Assembly: GCF_041928815.1 (NCBI RefSeq)
Contig: NZ_JBHFEI010000007.1
Coordinates: forward strand, 62,001-126,000
From: JBHFEI01 sp041928815
GTDB lineage: Bacteria > Pseudomonadota > Alphaproteobacteria > Rhizobiales > Rhizobiaceae
Direction of reading: 5' to 3'
DNA: 64,000 nucleotides
The position numbers and the translations under genes were made by a program. The notes under the pieces were generated by a model. The model did no database searches, had not been told where the DNA came from, and saw only the letters and a program-made list of their open reading frames with translations. Positions 1 to 7,432 of this stretch are shown piece after piece. Each line of letters starts with the position of its first letter. Positions within the stretch are counted from its first letter, which is position 1.

Positions 1-617
1 TCGTCGGCACAGCGGCTGGAGAACGCCTGCTCGCTCTCGCCCGGCCGCCCCTCGCGCCAGTAATGCGGGCTCGACGTGTGCAGGATGTTGGCGATCGGCA
101 GGTCGAAGGAGGTCTGGTTGTAGGGCAGGCCCGTCAGGCTGGCGGCCGCGATGGTGACGCCGTGATAGCCGCGCTTGCGGGCGATGATCTTCTTGCGCTG
201 CGGCTGGCCGAGCGCATTGGCGCGATACCAGATCAGCTTGATCGCGGTATCGTTGGCTTCCGAGCCGGAATTGGTGAAATAGGCCTTGCTCATCGGCACC
301 GGCGCGATCGAGACGAGCTTTTCGGCAAGGTCGATCGCCGGTCCGTGGCTGCGGTGGGTGAAGGTGTGGTAGAAGGGAAGCTTGGCCATCTGCCGGGCGG
401 CCGCCTCGACCAGACGCGGCTCGGAGAAGCCGAGGCCGGCGCTCCACAGGCCGGACATAGCCTCCAGGTAGCGCGCGCCGTTGATATCCTCGACATAGAC
501 GCCATCGCCCTTCTCGATCACCAGCGGACCGACATCCTGGTGCTTGCGGGCATTGGTGTAGGAATGGAGATGGTAGCGGATGTCCCGTGCCTCGGGCGAA
601 TTCGGATGGCTCGTCAT
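1..617 (-). CDS. Class III (omega-amino acid type) aminotransferase, partial
   Basis: This is the N-terminal part (about 205 residues) of a PLP-dependent class III aminotransferase; the C-terminal part lies beyond the left edge. The reverse-strand ATG at 617 opens a continuous frame to base 1. Visible family motifs are an aromatic YLEAMSGLWS block near residues 52-61, the phosphate-binding TNSGSEANDTAIK around residue 112, and GYHGVTIAAASLTG around residue 150. The catalytic lysine is not in the window. Proteins of this type move amino groups from omega-amino acids, diamines or beta-alanine-like substrates to pyruvate or 2-oxoglutarate in the cytoplasm. It diverges from the GntR gene at 767, and the shared 149-bp gap holds an AT-rich palindrome. 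The exact substrate cannot be read. Confidence 0.9.
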   Translation of the reverse strand, partial: MTSHPNSPEARDIRYHLHSYTNARKHQDVGPLVIEKGDGVYVEDINGARYLEAMSGLWSAGLGFSEPRLVEAAARQMAKLPFYHTFTHRSHGPAIDLAEKLVSIAPVPMSKAYFTNSGSEANDTAIKLIWYRANALGQPQRKKIIARKRGYHGVTIAAASLTGLPYNQTSFDLPIANILHTSSPHYWREGRPGESEQAFSSRCAD

Positions 618-698
618 CGGTGTGTCCTGACCCCTTGCCGGCGCCGGATCCGGAGCCCCGGCCGCGCCTCGTCGCTGTGTTTGATGTTGCATCTTGTT

Positions 699-711
699 TT
701 TTATAAAATAT
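699..711. promoter_or_regulatory. AT-rich operator-like palindrome TTTTATAAAATAT
   Basis: A perfect 10-bp palindrome, TTTTATAAAA, followed by TAT sits in the divergent promoter region between the aminotransferase and the GntR gene. The identical 13-mer recurs at 7317-7329, and the ATAAAATAT part recurs at 4968. In this GC-rich DNA the repetition in front of co-clustered genes suggests an operator for one of the three local GntR/FCD proteins. This is inference. Confidence 0.45.
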
Positions 712-766
712 AAAGTCAAGCTTGCTTCACCGGAAATTCATAGCATGAAACGGAAGGGGATGCCGG

Positions 767-1447
767 GTGAACGACACGCCGGAACTGGAAGCGATCGACA
801 GCAGCAATCTCGGCGACATCGTCTACCGCCGCCTGTGCGAGGCGCTGATGCGCGGCCGCTTCCCTCCCGGCACGCGGCTGACGATCCGCGAGCTCGCCGG
901 CCTCCTCGGCACCTCCGGCACGCCCGTGCGCGACGCGATCCTGCGCCTCGTGCAGGACGAGGCGCTGGTGCAGACGCGCGGCCGCGAGGTGCGCGTGCCG
1001 GTGATGAGCCAGCGGCGCTACCAGGAAATCCGTAGCATCCGCACCCGGCTCGAGGGGCTGGCGGCGCGCGAGGCGGCGCTCTCGGCGACGCCTGAGGACG
1101 TGGCGCGGCTGCGCGACCTGATCCGCCGCGGCGAGATCGCCATCGGCGAGGAGCGCTGGCACGACGCCGTCGAACTCAACCAGATGTTCCACGGCGCCTT
1201 CGCCGGCATTGCCGGGATGCCGGTGCTGTCGAGCATCCTCGGCCGTCTCTGGCTGCAGATGGGGCCGCTGATCGCGGATGCCTATGCAAATGGCGGCCGG
1301 CTGATGAACCATGCCCACGACCGGATCGTCGATGCGGTGGCCGCGCGGGAGCCGGACGCGGCCGAGGCGGCGATGATCCGTGACATCAACGACGCGAGCG
1401 GGCTGATCGTCTCGCGGATCGACAGTCTCGGCGGCGCCAGGGCCTGA
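767..1447 (+). CDS. GntR-family transcriptional regulator, FCD subfamily
   Basis: A 226-residue cytoplasmic DNA-binding repressor or activator. Residues about 13-75 form the winged helix-turn-helix, with the typical PPGTRLTIRELAGLLG and GTPVRDAILRL signatures. Residues about 85-215 form the helical FCD ligand domain, with candidate metal or effector ligands His142, His182 and His184. It starts at GTG with AAGGGG about 7 bases upstream; the ATG at 760 is out of frame. It diverges from a class III aminotransferase and lies 10 bp upstream of an LhgO-like oxidoreductase, so it probably controls these genes in response to a carboxylic-acid or amino-acid intermediate. It is one of three FCD regulators within 5 kb. 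Confidence 0.93.
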   Translation: MNDTPELEAIDSSNLGDIVYRRLCEALMRGRFPPGTRLTIRELAGLLGTSGTPVRDAILRLVQDEALVQTRGREVRVPVMSQRRYQEIRSIRTRLEGLAAREAALSATPEDVARLRDLIRRGEIAIGEERWHDAVELNQMFHGAFAGIAGMPVLSSILGRLWLQMGPLIADAYANGGRLMNHAHDRIVDAVAAREPDAAEAAMIRDINDASGLIVSRIDSLGGARA

Positions 1448-1457
1448 GGAGACCGGA

Positions 1458-2576
1458 ATGGACAAGGTGGACTGCGTCATCGCCGGGGCCGGCGTCGTCG
1501 GGCTTGCGATCGCGCGCGCGATGGCTGCGACCGGCCGCGACGTGCTGGTGATCGAACCGGAAACGCTGATCGGCTCGGGAACGAGTTCGCGCAATTCGGA
1601 GGTGATCCATGCCGGCCTCTATTATGCGGAAGGCTCGCTGAAGGCCCGGCTCTGCATCGCGGGACGCGATGCCCTCTACCGCTATTGCGCCGAGCGCGCC
1701 ATCGCGCACCGGCGCTGCGGCAAGCTGATCGTCGCGACCGACCCGACGCAGCTGCCGGCGCTCGCCCGCATCCACGCCTCCGCCACGGCCTGCGGCGTGA
1801 CGAGCCTGGTCGCGATCGGCCCCGAGGAGGCCATGGCGATGGAGCCGGCGCTCGCCTGCGTCGCCGCGCTGCATTCGCCGCAGACCGGCATTATCGACAG
1901 CCATGCCCTGATGCTCTCCTTTCAGGCGGATGCGGAGGCGGACGGCGCGGGCATCGTCTTCAACACCGAGATCGTCTGCGGCGATGCCCGCCGCGACGGC
2001 GTCCGCCTTCTCACCCGCGACCGGGAGACCGGCGACGAATTCGAGATCGCGGCCGACCTCTTCGTCAATGCGGCGGGCCTTGGCGCGCCCACGCTTGCGC
2101 GCGCCATCGACGGCCTCGACCCGGCACGCGTGCCGCGGCAATATCTCTCCAAGGGCAACTATTTCGCGGCCCCCGGCCGCGGCGTCTTCTCGCGGCTGAT
2201 CTACCCGGTGCCCTTCGACGGCGGCCTCGGCGTCCACCTGACGATGGATCTGGGCGGCAGCATGCGCTTCGGGCCGGATGTCGAGTGGATCGAGACGGTC
2301 GACTACCGCGTCGATCCGGCGCGGGCGCGTGGCTTCTACGACGAGATCCGCCGCTACTGGCCGGACCTGCCGGACGACAGCCTGCAGCCGGCCTATAGCG
2401 GCATCCGGCCGAAACTTTCAGGACCGGGCATGCCGACCGCCGACTTCATCATCCACGGCCCCGAGACCCATGGCGCGCCCGGCGTGATCGGCCTCTACGG
2501 CATCGAGAGCCCGGGACTGACCGCCTCGCTCGCCATCGCCGACCATGTGCTCGCGCTTGCCGGCCGAAGGGGTTAA
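1458..2576 (+). CDS. FAD-dependent oxidoreductase, LhgO-like (DAO superfamily)
   Basis: A 372-residue flavoprotein of the D-amino-acid oxidase/glycerol-3-phosphate dehydrogenase fold. The N-terminal dinucleotide-binding motif is Gly10-x-Gly12-x-x-Gly15. The block RNSEVIHAGLYY (residues about 45-56) is characteristic of L-2-hydroxyglutarate dehydrogenase-like enzymes, and the C-terminal GIESPGLTASLAIAD closes the FAD site. Such proteins oxidise 2-hydroxy acids or related substrates and pass electrons to the respiratory chain. It follows the GntR gene by 10 bp with a GAGGAGA ribosome site, so the two are probably co-transcribed. The substrate is not assignable, but aminotransferases and a 2-hydroxyacid dehydrogenase nearby suggest a hydroxy-acid or 2-oxoacid route. 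Confidence 0.88.
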   Translation: MDKVDCVIAGAGVVGLAIARAMAATGRDVLVIEPETLIGSGTSSRNSEVIHAGLYYAEGSLKARLCIAGRDALYRYCAERAIAHRRCGKLIVATDPTQLPALARIHASATACGVTSLVAIGPEEAMAMEPALACVAALHSPQTGIIDSHALMLSFQADAEADGAGIVFNTEIVCGDARRDGVRLLTRDRETGDEFEIAADLFVNAAGLGAPTLARAIDGLDPARVPRQYLSKGNYFAAPGRGVFSRLIYPVPFDGGLGVHLTMDLGGSMRFGPDVEWIETVDYRVDPARARGFYDEIRRYWPDLPDDSLQPAYSGIRPKLSGPGMPTADFIIHGPETHGAPGVIGLYGIESPGLTASLAIADHVLALAGRRG

Positions 2577-2595
2577 GGCGATGGCGAGGAGCGCC

Positions 2596-3507
2596 TCAGT
2601 CGCGATAGTCGATCGGGGTCATCCGCCAGCCTTCGTCATGACGCGCCCAGTAAAGGTCGCGCACCCGTCCCGTCACCGGCCCCGGCCTGCCATTCGACAG
2701 GATGCGGCCGTCGACGACGGTGACCGGCATGATGCCGCCGGCGGTCGAGGTGATGAAAACCTCGTCCGCGCCGGCCAGTTCCTCGGCGAGAACCGGGCGA
2801 ACCTCGATCTCAAGGCCGAGATCCCCGGCGAAATCGAGGACGGTGCGGCGCGTCATGCCCTCGAAGACGCCGCTTTCCGGCGTCGCCAGCCGGCCGTCGC
2901 GCACGACGAAGAGATTGAAGCCGGCACCCTCCGTCACCGTCCCGTCCGGCCCCTTCAGCACCGCGACGAGCGCATCGCGGTCATAGGCCTCGAAGATGCC
3001 CATGGTCAGGTCGAGCCAGTGGAAATTCTTGATGCGCGGATCGACGGAATCGGGCGGGATGCGCGCCACGGAACTGACCACCATCGTCAGCCCCTGGCGC
3101 TGCTGCTCGGCATTGGCGATCCAGACGAAGGGCTGGACGAAGACATAGAGCCGGTTCTCGCAGAGCCTCGGGTCGCGCGTGCCGCGCGGCGGTATGCCGC
3201 GCGTGCAGGTCATCTGCAGATAGGCATCGCGCAGGCCGCTGCGGCGCACGCATTCGACGAGGATCTCCGTCAGCGCCGCCTTGTCGTAGGGCAGGCTCAT
3301 GCGCAGGCCGCGCATCGAGGCGAAGAAACGCTCGATATGGTCGTCGAGCCGGAAGATGCGCCCCTGCCAGACATGGGCGACGTCATAGGTGGCGTCGGAA
3401 CGGACGAAGCCGCGATCGAGGATCGGGACGCTCGCCTCGGAAAGGGGCATGTAGCGGCCGCCGACGAAGGCGATACCGTCACGGGGATCGGGGGTTTCCT
3501 GCTGCAC
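2596..3507 (-). CDS. Class IV aminotransferase (D-amino acid / branched-chain type)
   Basis: A 303-residue PLP enzyme of fold type IV. DRGFVRSDATYDVAHVW (residues about 31-47) is the N-terminal active-site block. Lys160 in IKNFHWLDLTMG is the expected Schiff-base lysine, and Glu193 in TVTEGAGFNLFVV is the residue that contacts the pyridine nitrogen. The family includes D-amino-acid transaminases, branched-chain transaminases, aminodeoxychorismate lyase and (R)-amine transaminases; sequence alone does not separate them here. It converges on the LhgO-like gene and diverges from the VOC gene across a promoter region with repeated ATTGGATACA motifs. With the neighbouring dehydrogenases it could interconvert an amino acid and its 2-oxo acid. 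Confidence 0.88.
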   Translation of the reverse strand: MQQETPDPRDGIAFVGGRYMPLSEASVPILDRGFVRSDATYDVAHVWQGRIFRLDDHIERFFASMRGLRMSLPYDKAALTEILVECVRRSGLRDAYLQMTCTRGIPPRGTRDPRLCENRLYVFVQPFVWIANAEQQRQGLTMVVSSVARIPPDSVDPRIKNFHWLDLTMGIFEAYDRDALVAVLKGPDGTVTEGAGFNLFVVRDGRLATPESGVFEGMTRRTVLDFAGDLGLEIEVRPVLAEELAGADEVFITSTAGGIMPVTVVDGRILSNGRPGPVTGRVRDLYWARHDEGWRMTPIDYRD

Positions 3508-3566
3508 GGTCGTCTCCTCCGGAACACTCTACGGCATTTCAGCGCGATCCCATCCGGCTGTCAATA

Positions 3567-3590
3567 ATTGGATACAAAATAATATTTTAA
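3567..3590. promoter_or_regulatory. Candidate operator: ATTGGATACA plus ATATTTTA
   Basis: ATTGGATACA at 3567-3576 is followed by ATATTTTA at 3582-3589, just upstream of the class IV aminotransferase start (3507, minus strand). The same ATTGGATACA occurs on the other side of the divergent promoter at 3629-3638. The repeated AT-rich pattern suggests a GntR/FCD operator. Confidence 0.4.
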
Positions 3591-3623
3591 AGTCGTATTT
3601 CGTCACATTATATGATATTTTCT

Positions 3624-3638
3624 TGTATATTGGATACA
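3624..3638. promoter_or_regulatory. Inverted repeat TGTAT-N5-ATACA before the VOC gene
   Basis: TGTAT (3624-3628) and ATACA (3634-3638) form a dyad with a 5-base centre, overlapping the second ATTGGATACA copy. It ends 13 bp before the VOC start codon, next to the GGAGG ribosome site, where bound repressor would block transcription. The TGTAT/ATACA form is a typical GntR/FCD operator shape. Confidence 0.45.
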
Positions 3639-3651
3639 TATTGGAGGAATC

Positions 3652-4200
3652 ATGGGGAGCGCCATCACGGGCAGGGGCTTGCCGGGCCTGCGCGGCACGG
3701 AGCATATCGGCTTCACCGTGCCGGACCTCGACGCCGCGATCGCCTTCTTCGTCACCGTCATCGGCTGCGAGGTGTTCTATTCGCTCGGCCCGTTCAGCGC
3801 GGCGGACGACTGGATGGAGACACACCTGAACGTCGACCACCGGGCGGTGATGCGCCGGCTCACCTTCCTGCGCTGCGGCCACGGTCCGAACTTCGAACTG
3901 TTCGAATACGAGGCTGCGGATCAGGCCCGGCAACCGCCGCGCAACAGCGACGTCGGCGGCCATCACCTCGCCTTCTATGTCGACGACATGGAAGCGGCGC
4001 TTGCCCATCTTCGTGCCCATGGCGTGCGCATACTCGGCGCGCCGACGGTCCGCGAGACGGGGCCGTCCGGCGGGCAGAGCTGGGTCTACTTCCTCAGCCC
4101 CTGGGGCATGCAGCTCGAACTCGTCTCCTATCCGCACGGCAAGGCCTACGAGCGGGAAACGCCGCGCCGGCTGTGGCATCCAGTTGAACCGCAACGATGA
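3652..4200 (+). CDS. VOC (glyoxalase/bleomycin-resistance fold) protein
   Basis: A 182-residue vicinal-oxygen-chelate protein with two beta-alpha-beta-beta-beta modules. Metal ligands can be proposed at His18 (TEHIGFTVPDL), Glu82 (NFELFEY), His104 or His105 (GGHHLAFYVDD) and Glu156 (MQLELVSYP), so the metal site looks intact. This family includes lactoylglutathione lyases, methylmalonyl-CoA epimerases and extradiol dioxygenases; which applies is unclear. The ATG at 3652 is preceded by TTGGAGGAATC. The gene lies 42 bp upstream of a GntR regulator on the same strand and is probably co-transcribed with it. Confidence 0.85.
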   Translation: MGSAITGRGLPGLRGTEHIGFTVPDLDAAIAFFVTVIGCEVFYSLGPFSAADDWMETHLNVDHRAVMRRLTFLRCGHGPNFELFEYEAADQARQPPRNSDVGGHHLAFYVDDMEAALAHLRAHGVRILGAPTVRETGPSGGQSWVYFLSPWGMQLELVSYPHGKAYERETPRRLWHPVEPQR

Positions 4201-4242
4201 TCCTGCAATAGTCCGCCGCATCTGCGACAACAGCGAGCGTTC

Positions 4243-4932
4243 ATGCCCCGCAAGAAAGAAACGGCGACGGAAGGCGAGATGCCCGAGGGCGAGGCGGCGC
4301 TGAGCCGAGGGCGGGTGGTCGACGCCCTGCGCGAGGCGATCCTCGGCGGCAGGCTCGCGCCGGGCAGCCGGCTGCGTCAGGAGGAACTGGCGGAGACCTA
4401 CGGCATCAGCCGCATCCCGGTGCGCGAAGCGCTGCACCAGCTCGAAAGCGAGGGGCTGGTCGTCCTCAAGCCGAACAGCGGCGCCTGGATCGCCAGGCTC
4501 GACCAGGCGGAATGCGTGGAGATCTACAAGATCCGCGAGCGGCTGGAGCCGCTGGCGATCCTGGAGAGCGCCGCGCGCATGCCGGCGGAGGTGACGGCGA
4601 GGCTGCGCGCGCTGGCGGCCCGGATCGCCGCGACCAAGGACATCGAGGAGTTCCTCGCGCTCGACCGGGATTTCCACCTTTTGAGCTACAGCGCCGCGGC
4701 CATGCCGCGTCTGCTGACCATCATCGAGACCTACTGGAATTCGACGCAGCACTACCGCCGCGCCTTCACCCTCGGCGTCGACGCGACGGGGATGACGACG
4801 GTCCATCATGAGCATGCCCTGATCGTCGAGGCGCTGGAGCGGCGCGACGGCGAGCAGGCGGGCATGATCCTCAAGGGCCACATCCGCCGCACCCGGCTCG
4901 AATTGCAGGCGCGTCCCGAGGTCTTCGACTGA
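4243..4932 (+). CDS. GntR-family transcriptional regulator, FCD subfamily
   Basis: A 229-residue regulator with a winged helix-turn-helix at residues about 20-85 (GSRLRQEELAETYGISRIPV followed by REALHQL) and an FCD ligand domain at about 90-220. It has a basic N-terminal extension and starts at ATG 4243. It follows the VOC gene by 42 bp. It is one of three FCD proteins in the cluster; the three are clearly diverged from one another, so each may sense a different intermediate. Confidence 0.92.
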   Translation: MPRKKETATEGEMPEGEAALSRGRVVDALREAILGGRLAPGSRLRQEELAETYGISRIPVREALHQLESEGLVVLKPNSGAWIARLDQAECVEIYKIRERLEPLAILESAARMPAEVTARLRALAARIAATKDIEEFLALDRDFHLLSYSAAAMPRLLTIIETYWNSTQHYRRAFTLGVDATGMTTVHHEHALIVEALERRDGEQAGMILKGHIRRTRLELQARPEVFD

Positions 4933-4967
4933 CGGATGAGACCGGCGCCGCTTGCCTTCGGTGCCCG

Positions 4968-4979
4968 ATAAAATATACC
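4968..4979. promoter_or_regulatory. Partial copy of the AT-rich operator motif
   Basis: ATAAAATATACC upstream of the third GntR gene matches the ATAAAATAT core of the sites at 699-711 and 7317-7329. It lies in the 129-bp gap between two GntR genes and is a candidate autoregulatory site. Confidence 0.3.
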
Positions 4980-5061
4980 TTGCAACAGCGGGGTCGATCC
5001 TTGCACGACCGCGCCCCGCCGGAGGCGCCGAACCAGACGACAGGAAGGCAGGCGCCAAATC

Positions 5062-5739
5062 GTGAAGATCGAGAGACTCGAGCAGAACAGCCTGTCTGTC
5101 CGCGCCTACATGGTCCTGCGCGAAGGTCTCATCTCCGGCAAGTTCCGGCCGGGCCAGCGCCTGGTCATGCAGGATCTCGCCCAGCAGCTCGGAACCAGCA
5201 TCACGCCGGTGCGCGAGGCCTGCCTGAGGCTTGTGAGCGAACGCGGGCTGGAACTGCGCTCCGGCCGCTTCGCCATCGTCCCGGAAATGACCATGCACCG
5301 CTACATGCAGGTGCGCACCATCCGCATCGCGCTCGAAGGGCTCGCAACCGAGCTCGCCGCCGCGAATGCGACGGCGGACGACGTCGAAAAGCTGACGGAG
5401 ATCAACCGGCTTTATGCCGAGCACGACCTCAAGGGCGATGCCGACGCCACCTTCCGCTACAACCGCGACTTTCACTTCGGGGTCTACACGCTCTCCGGCA
5501 TGGACATGCTGGTCGAGCAGATCGAGGATCTCTGGCTGTCGATGGGCCCGATGCTGACCGTGTTCTTCCGCGAGGGCGATCACCGTTTCGTCGCGAGCCC
5601 CGAGCATGAGAAGGTGATCGCAGCGCTTGCCGCCCGCGACGTCAAGGCCGCCGGCGAGGCGATGCGCCAGGACCTGATCCTCGGCGGCGAGGATTTTCTC
5701 CGCTTCCTCAGCGAGCGCAGCCGGTTTTCCGTCGAGTGA
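5062..5739 (+). CDS. GntR-family transcriptional regulator, FCD subfamily
   Basis: A 225-residue regulator with a GTG start. The winged helix-turn-helix covers residues about 8-72 (FRPGQRLVMQDLAQQLG, then ITPVREACLRL). The FCD domain covers about 80-215, with a candidate ligand set around RYNRDFHFGVYTLSG. It converges on the 2-hydroxyacid dehydrogenase gene, 12 bp away. The AGGAAGG ribosome site is rather far (about 13 bases) from the GTG, so the start is slightly uncertain. It probably controls the divergent dehydrogenase/aldehyde-dehydrogenase pair or the VOC operon. Confidence 0.92.
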   Translation: MKIERLEQNSLSVRAYMVLREGLISGKFRPGQRLVMQDLAQQLGTSITPVREACLRLVSERGLELRSGRFAIVPEMTMHRYMQVRTIRIALEGLATELAAANATADDVEKLTEINRLYAEHDLKGDADATFRYNRDFHFGVYTLSGMDMLVEQIEDLWLSMGPMLTVFFREGDHRFVASPEHEKVIAALAARDVKAAGEAMRQDLILGGEDFLRFLSERSRFSVE

Positions 5740-5751
5740 GGCGGCCTCGCC

Positions 5752-7140
5752 TCAGGCGGCGGGGCCGGTCAGGTGGTGGCGTTCGAGACGGGTACGGTAG
5801 AGCGTCATCAGCCGGACGAGGCGGCGGGCGTCCTCCTGCGGCAACGCGCCGGCGCCGAGCCGGGTGAGGAGATTGACCTGTTCACGCGCGAGCGCCGAGA
5901 GTTCCTCGAGCGCGGCACGGTCGGCGAAAAGCGGATCGAGGCAGACCGGGCCGATCCCGGGCGGACGCTTCGCGCCGCCGTCGGTATAGCCTTCGGGCAG
6001 CGTCCCCTTCCGATTGACGACCCGCCTGTGGACGATCGCGTCGACGATCTGGTCGACGGCCTGCCGGGCGCCGGCAACCCGCGAGGGATGGTCGGTGTCG
6101 GCGGCGGCATGCGGCAGCAGTTCCAGCCGCTCGCCATGGGCTTCGACCAGCGCCAGATAGGGCAGCATCGGGCCGCTGAGCGCGCCGGTCGCGGCATCGC
6201 GGAAGAGGTCGGCGTCGATCGCCGCATGCCGGACCTTGCCGGAGGCGAGCGCGGCCCCGAGCGCCTCGACGTCGACGAGTTCGCCGCGGTCGTAATTGAC
6301 CAGCACCGCGCCGTCGGCAAGCGCGTTCAGGAGGGCGGCGTCGACCAGGCCGGCATTGGCGTAGCGCTTCGTCAGCGGATCGAGGCTTCCGAGGCCGACA
6401 TGGACGGAGAGCACGGCGGCGCCCGCCGCCGCCGCCAGCGGCGTTTCGGCATGGAGGAAGCCCTCCGCCTCGATCGCATCGCGGTGGCGCGGCCGGGCAT
6501 GGATGACGACCTCCATGCCGAAGGCACGGGCGAGCTTCGCCAGTTCCCGGCCGATATTGCCGTAGCCGATGATGCCGATGCGCTTGCCGTCGAGCTTCTC
6601 CGTCGGAAAGTCGCGCAACTGCCGGCCGGTGTCGAAGTCGCCGGTCGAGACCAGCGCATCGAGCCAGTCGACCGGAAGATCGGGCAGCACCTTCAGGATC
6701 GCCTTCATCGCCATTTGCGCCGTGGCGCGGCTGTTGATGCCGGGCGTGTTCATCAGGGGCGCCTCGCCGCCTTCCCCGGTGCCGCCGCCCCAGGAGCGCG
6801 ATCCCATGTTGCCGGTGCCGGCGCCGATGCGCACGCCGCCGAGCGGAAACACGGTCTCGGCGGGGAGGACGGTCGCGGCCGCGATCACGGCGTCGTACTG
6901 TCCCTCGCCGGCCGCCGCGATCAGTTCGTCCCGGCTCGAAAGATGCGGCTGGTAGAAGAAGTGCAGGCCGGGCGGAAGATCGCCGTCGCGCTCCAGCGCA
7001 TCCTCGTGGAAGACGCCGCCCTTTTCAGCGATATAGGCACGCAGTTCGCTGTGGTCCGGGCATCCTTCGGCGTCGAAGCGCAGCCCGATCAGGTCGCAGA
7101 TCAGGATGCGGATCGGGCGGGTGACGTTCGTGTCGGCCAT
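5752..7140 (-). CDS. NAD-dependent D-2-hydroxyacid dehydrogenase family protein with C-terminal extension
   Basis: A 462-residue protein, longer than the usual 310-340 of the family. The nucleotide-binding motif GYGNIG gives Gly192-x-Gly194-x-x-Gly197. Arg285 in VNYDRGELVD is the expected catalytic arginine and His344 in LLPHAAADTDHPSR the expected catalytic histidine. The usual catalytic Glu region (DVFxxEP) reads AIDADLFRDAATG, so no Glu is evident there. About 100 residues follow the fold (roughly 365-462) without a domain I recognise. The start is ATG 7140 behind AAGAGGAGA; an upstream in-frame extension lacks a ribosome site. It diverges from the aldehyde dehydrogenase gene. It would interconvert a 2-oxo acid and a D-2-hydroxy acid. 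Confidence 0.85.
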   Translation of the reverse strand: MADTNVTRPIRILICDLIGLRFDAEGCPDHSELRAYIAEKGGVFHEDALERDGDLPPGLHFFYQPHLSSRDELIAAAGEGQYDAVIAAATVLPAETVFPLGGVRIGAGTGNMGSRSWGGGTGEGGEAPLMNTPGINSRATAQMAMKAILKVLPDLPVDWLDALVSTGDFDTGRQLRDFPTEKLDGKRIGIIGYGNIGRELAKLARAFGMEVVIHARPRHRDAIEAEGFLHAETPLAAAAGAAVLSVHVGLGSLDPLTKRYANAGLVDAALLNALADGAVLVNYDRGELVDVEALGAALASGKVRHAAIDADLFRDAATGALSGPMLPYLALVEAHGERLELLPHAAADTDHPSRVAGARQAVDQIVDAIVHRRVVNRKGTLPEGYTDGGAKRPPGIGPVCLDPLFADRAALEELSALAREQVNLLTRLGAGALPQEDARRLVRLMTLYRTRLERHHLTGPAA

Positions 7141-7316
7141 GGCGCGGTCTCCTCTTGGTCCTGCGCTGTAACGCGTTTGCCCAAGCCCCCGCAAGGGCGC
7201 GGCCCGAACCGGCCCGGTCAGAAACGCGCCTGCCGGTAAGCGCGTCCGGCCAGCCCCGTCGCCGGCATCCGCATCGCGAGGACGACACTTTGGCGCGTTG
7301 CTTTCTACACTATACA

Positions 7317-7329
7317 TTTTATAAAATAT
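7317..7329. promoter_or_regulatory. AT-rich operator-like palindrome TTTTATAAAATAT (second copy)
   Basis: This is an exact 13-base copy of the site at 699-711, placed in the 292-bp divergent region between the 2-hydroxyacid dehydrogenase (minus) and the aldehyde dehydrogenase (plus). It lies 104 bp before the ATG at 7433. The shared site suggests that the left-edge aminotransferase and this pair respond to the same regulator. Confidence 0.45.
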
Positions 7330-7432
7330 CTTCGGGCGACCCCTTTCCGTGTCGACACGGGCTGAGGAATGCCGCACAGAAGGTCGCAAAACCGGGCGCC
7401 TGAGTCGTCCGGCCGGACGGAAAGGACGAAGC

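Noticed and set aside
3529..5607. A 692-codon minus-strand frame across the VOC and GntR genes
   Set aside because: All three plus-strand genes have clear domains and starts. The antisense product has low-complexity charged sequence and no ribosome site.
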